Source: Alphaproteobacteria bacterium
GTDB taxonomy: Bacteria > Pseudomonadota > Alphaproteobacteria > Rs-D84
DNA: 6,192 nt
NCBI GenBank assembly: GCA_024402835.1
Contig: JAKSSZ010000038.1
Coordinates: forward strand, 1-6,192
Direction: 5' to 3'
In this document: positions 6,179 to 6,192 of the stretch, in pieces
How positions within the stretch are numbered: the first letter of the stretch is position 1
Layout: every line of letters starts with the position of its first letter
The notes under the pieces: model-generated
The model's input: only the letters and a program-made list of their open reading frames with translations
What the model was told of the DNA's origin: nothing
Database searches by the model: none
Translations under genes and position numbers: made by a program

Positions 6179-6192
6179 ATGAACACTTTACT
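6179..6192 (+). CDS. Start of an unidentified gene at the right edge (partial)
   Basis: Only four full codons, MNTL, are visible. The ATG at 6179-6181 is preceded by AAAGGGG (6166-6172), a good Shine-Dalgarno sequence six bases away that overlaps the end of the membrane-protein gene. The gap of three bases indicates co-transcription with that gene. Nothing can be said about its product. Confidence 0.55.

Noticed and set aside
1..6192. tRNA, rRNA, CRISPR array, insertion sequence or attachment site
   Set aside because: The spacers are short (14, 22, 160, 68 and 3 bases, plus a 1-base gap), and I saw no cloverleaf, repeated spacer units, terminal inverted repeats or transposase-like coding.

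Overview
The window is AT-rich DNA from a Gram-negative bacterium, shown by a lipoprotein outer-membrane secretin and a periplasmic pilus protein. Uncultured, host-associated AT-rich Alphaproteobacteria would fit the combination of an R64-type pilus secretin and AT-rich suf genes, but taxonomy is inference only. Translation starts mostly have purine-rich Shine-Dalgarno sites, and every ordinary gene end I can see is TAA.

Left third (minus strand, about 1-2605): a type IVB pilus operon. A promoter at 2576-2605 drives a secreted TcpQ-domain protein, then a PilN-type secretin lipoprotein 22 bases later, then a third gene that starts at 26 and leaves the window. The TcpQ-type protein probably accompanies the secretin in the periplasm, where the secretin forms the outer-membrane pore of the pilus.

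Middle (plus strand, about 2663-5273): a divergent, tightly packed operon of an unrecognised membrane-anchored helical protein, sufB and sufC, with an overlap of 17 bases and then a gap of 1 base. SufB and SufC form the scaffold and ATPase of the SUF iron-sulfur cluster assembly machine. sufD, sufS and sufE/U are not present next to them. The most notable feature is that sufB is interrupted by one in-frame TAG at 4058-4060. The frame continues without any shift into a well conserved C-terminal half, and the TAG falls where SufB proteins have a conserved Trp (SWTQ motif). This looks like a single TGG-to-TAG change: a recent nonsense mutation, a sequence error or, less likely, a read-through codon.

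Right part (5274-6192): a short spacer with an extended -10 element, an unrecognised multi-pass membrane protein, and the first codons of another gene at the right edge. Sampled lines suggest the pilus genes are near 40% GC and the suf and membrane-protein part nearer 30%. I saw no tRNA, rRNA, CRISPR array, insertion sequence or convincing rho-independent terminator. No stretch over 300 bases lacks a gene.
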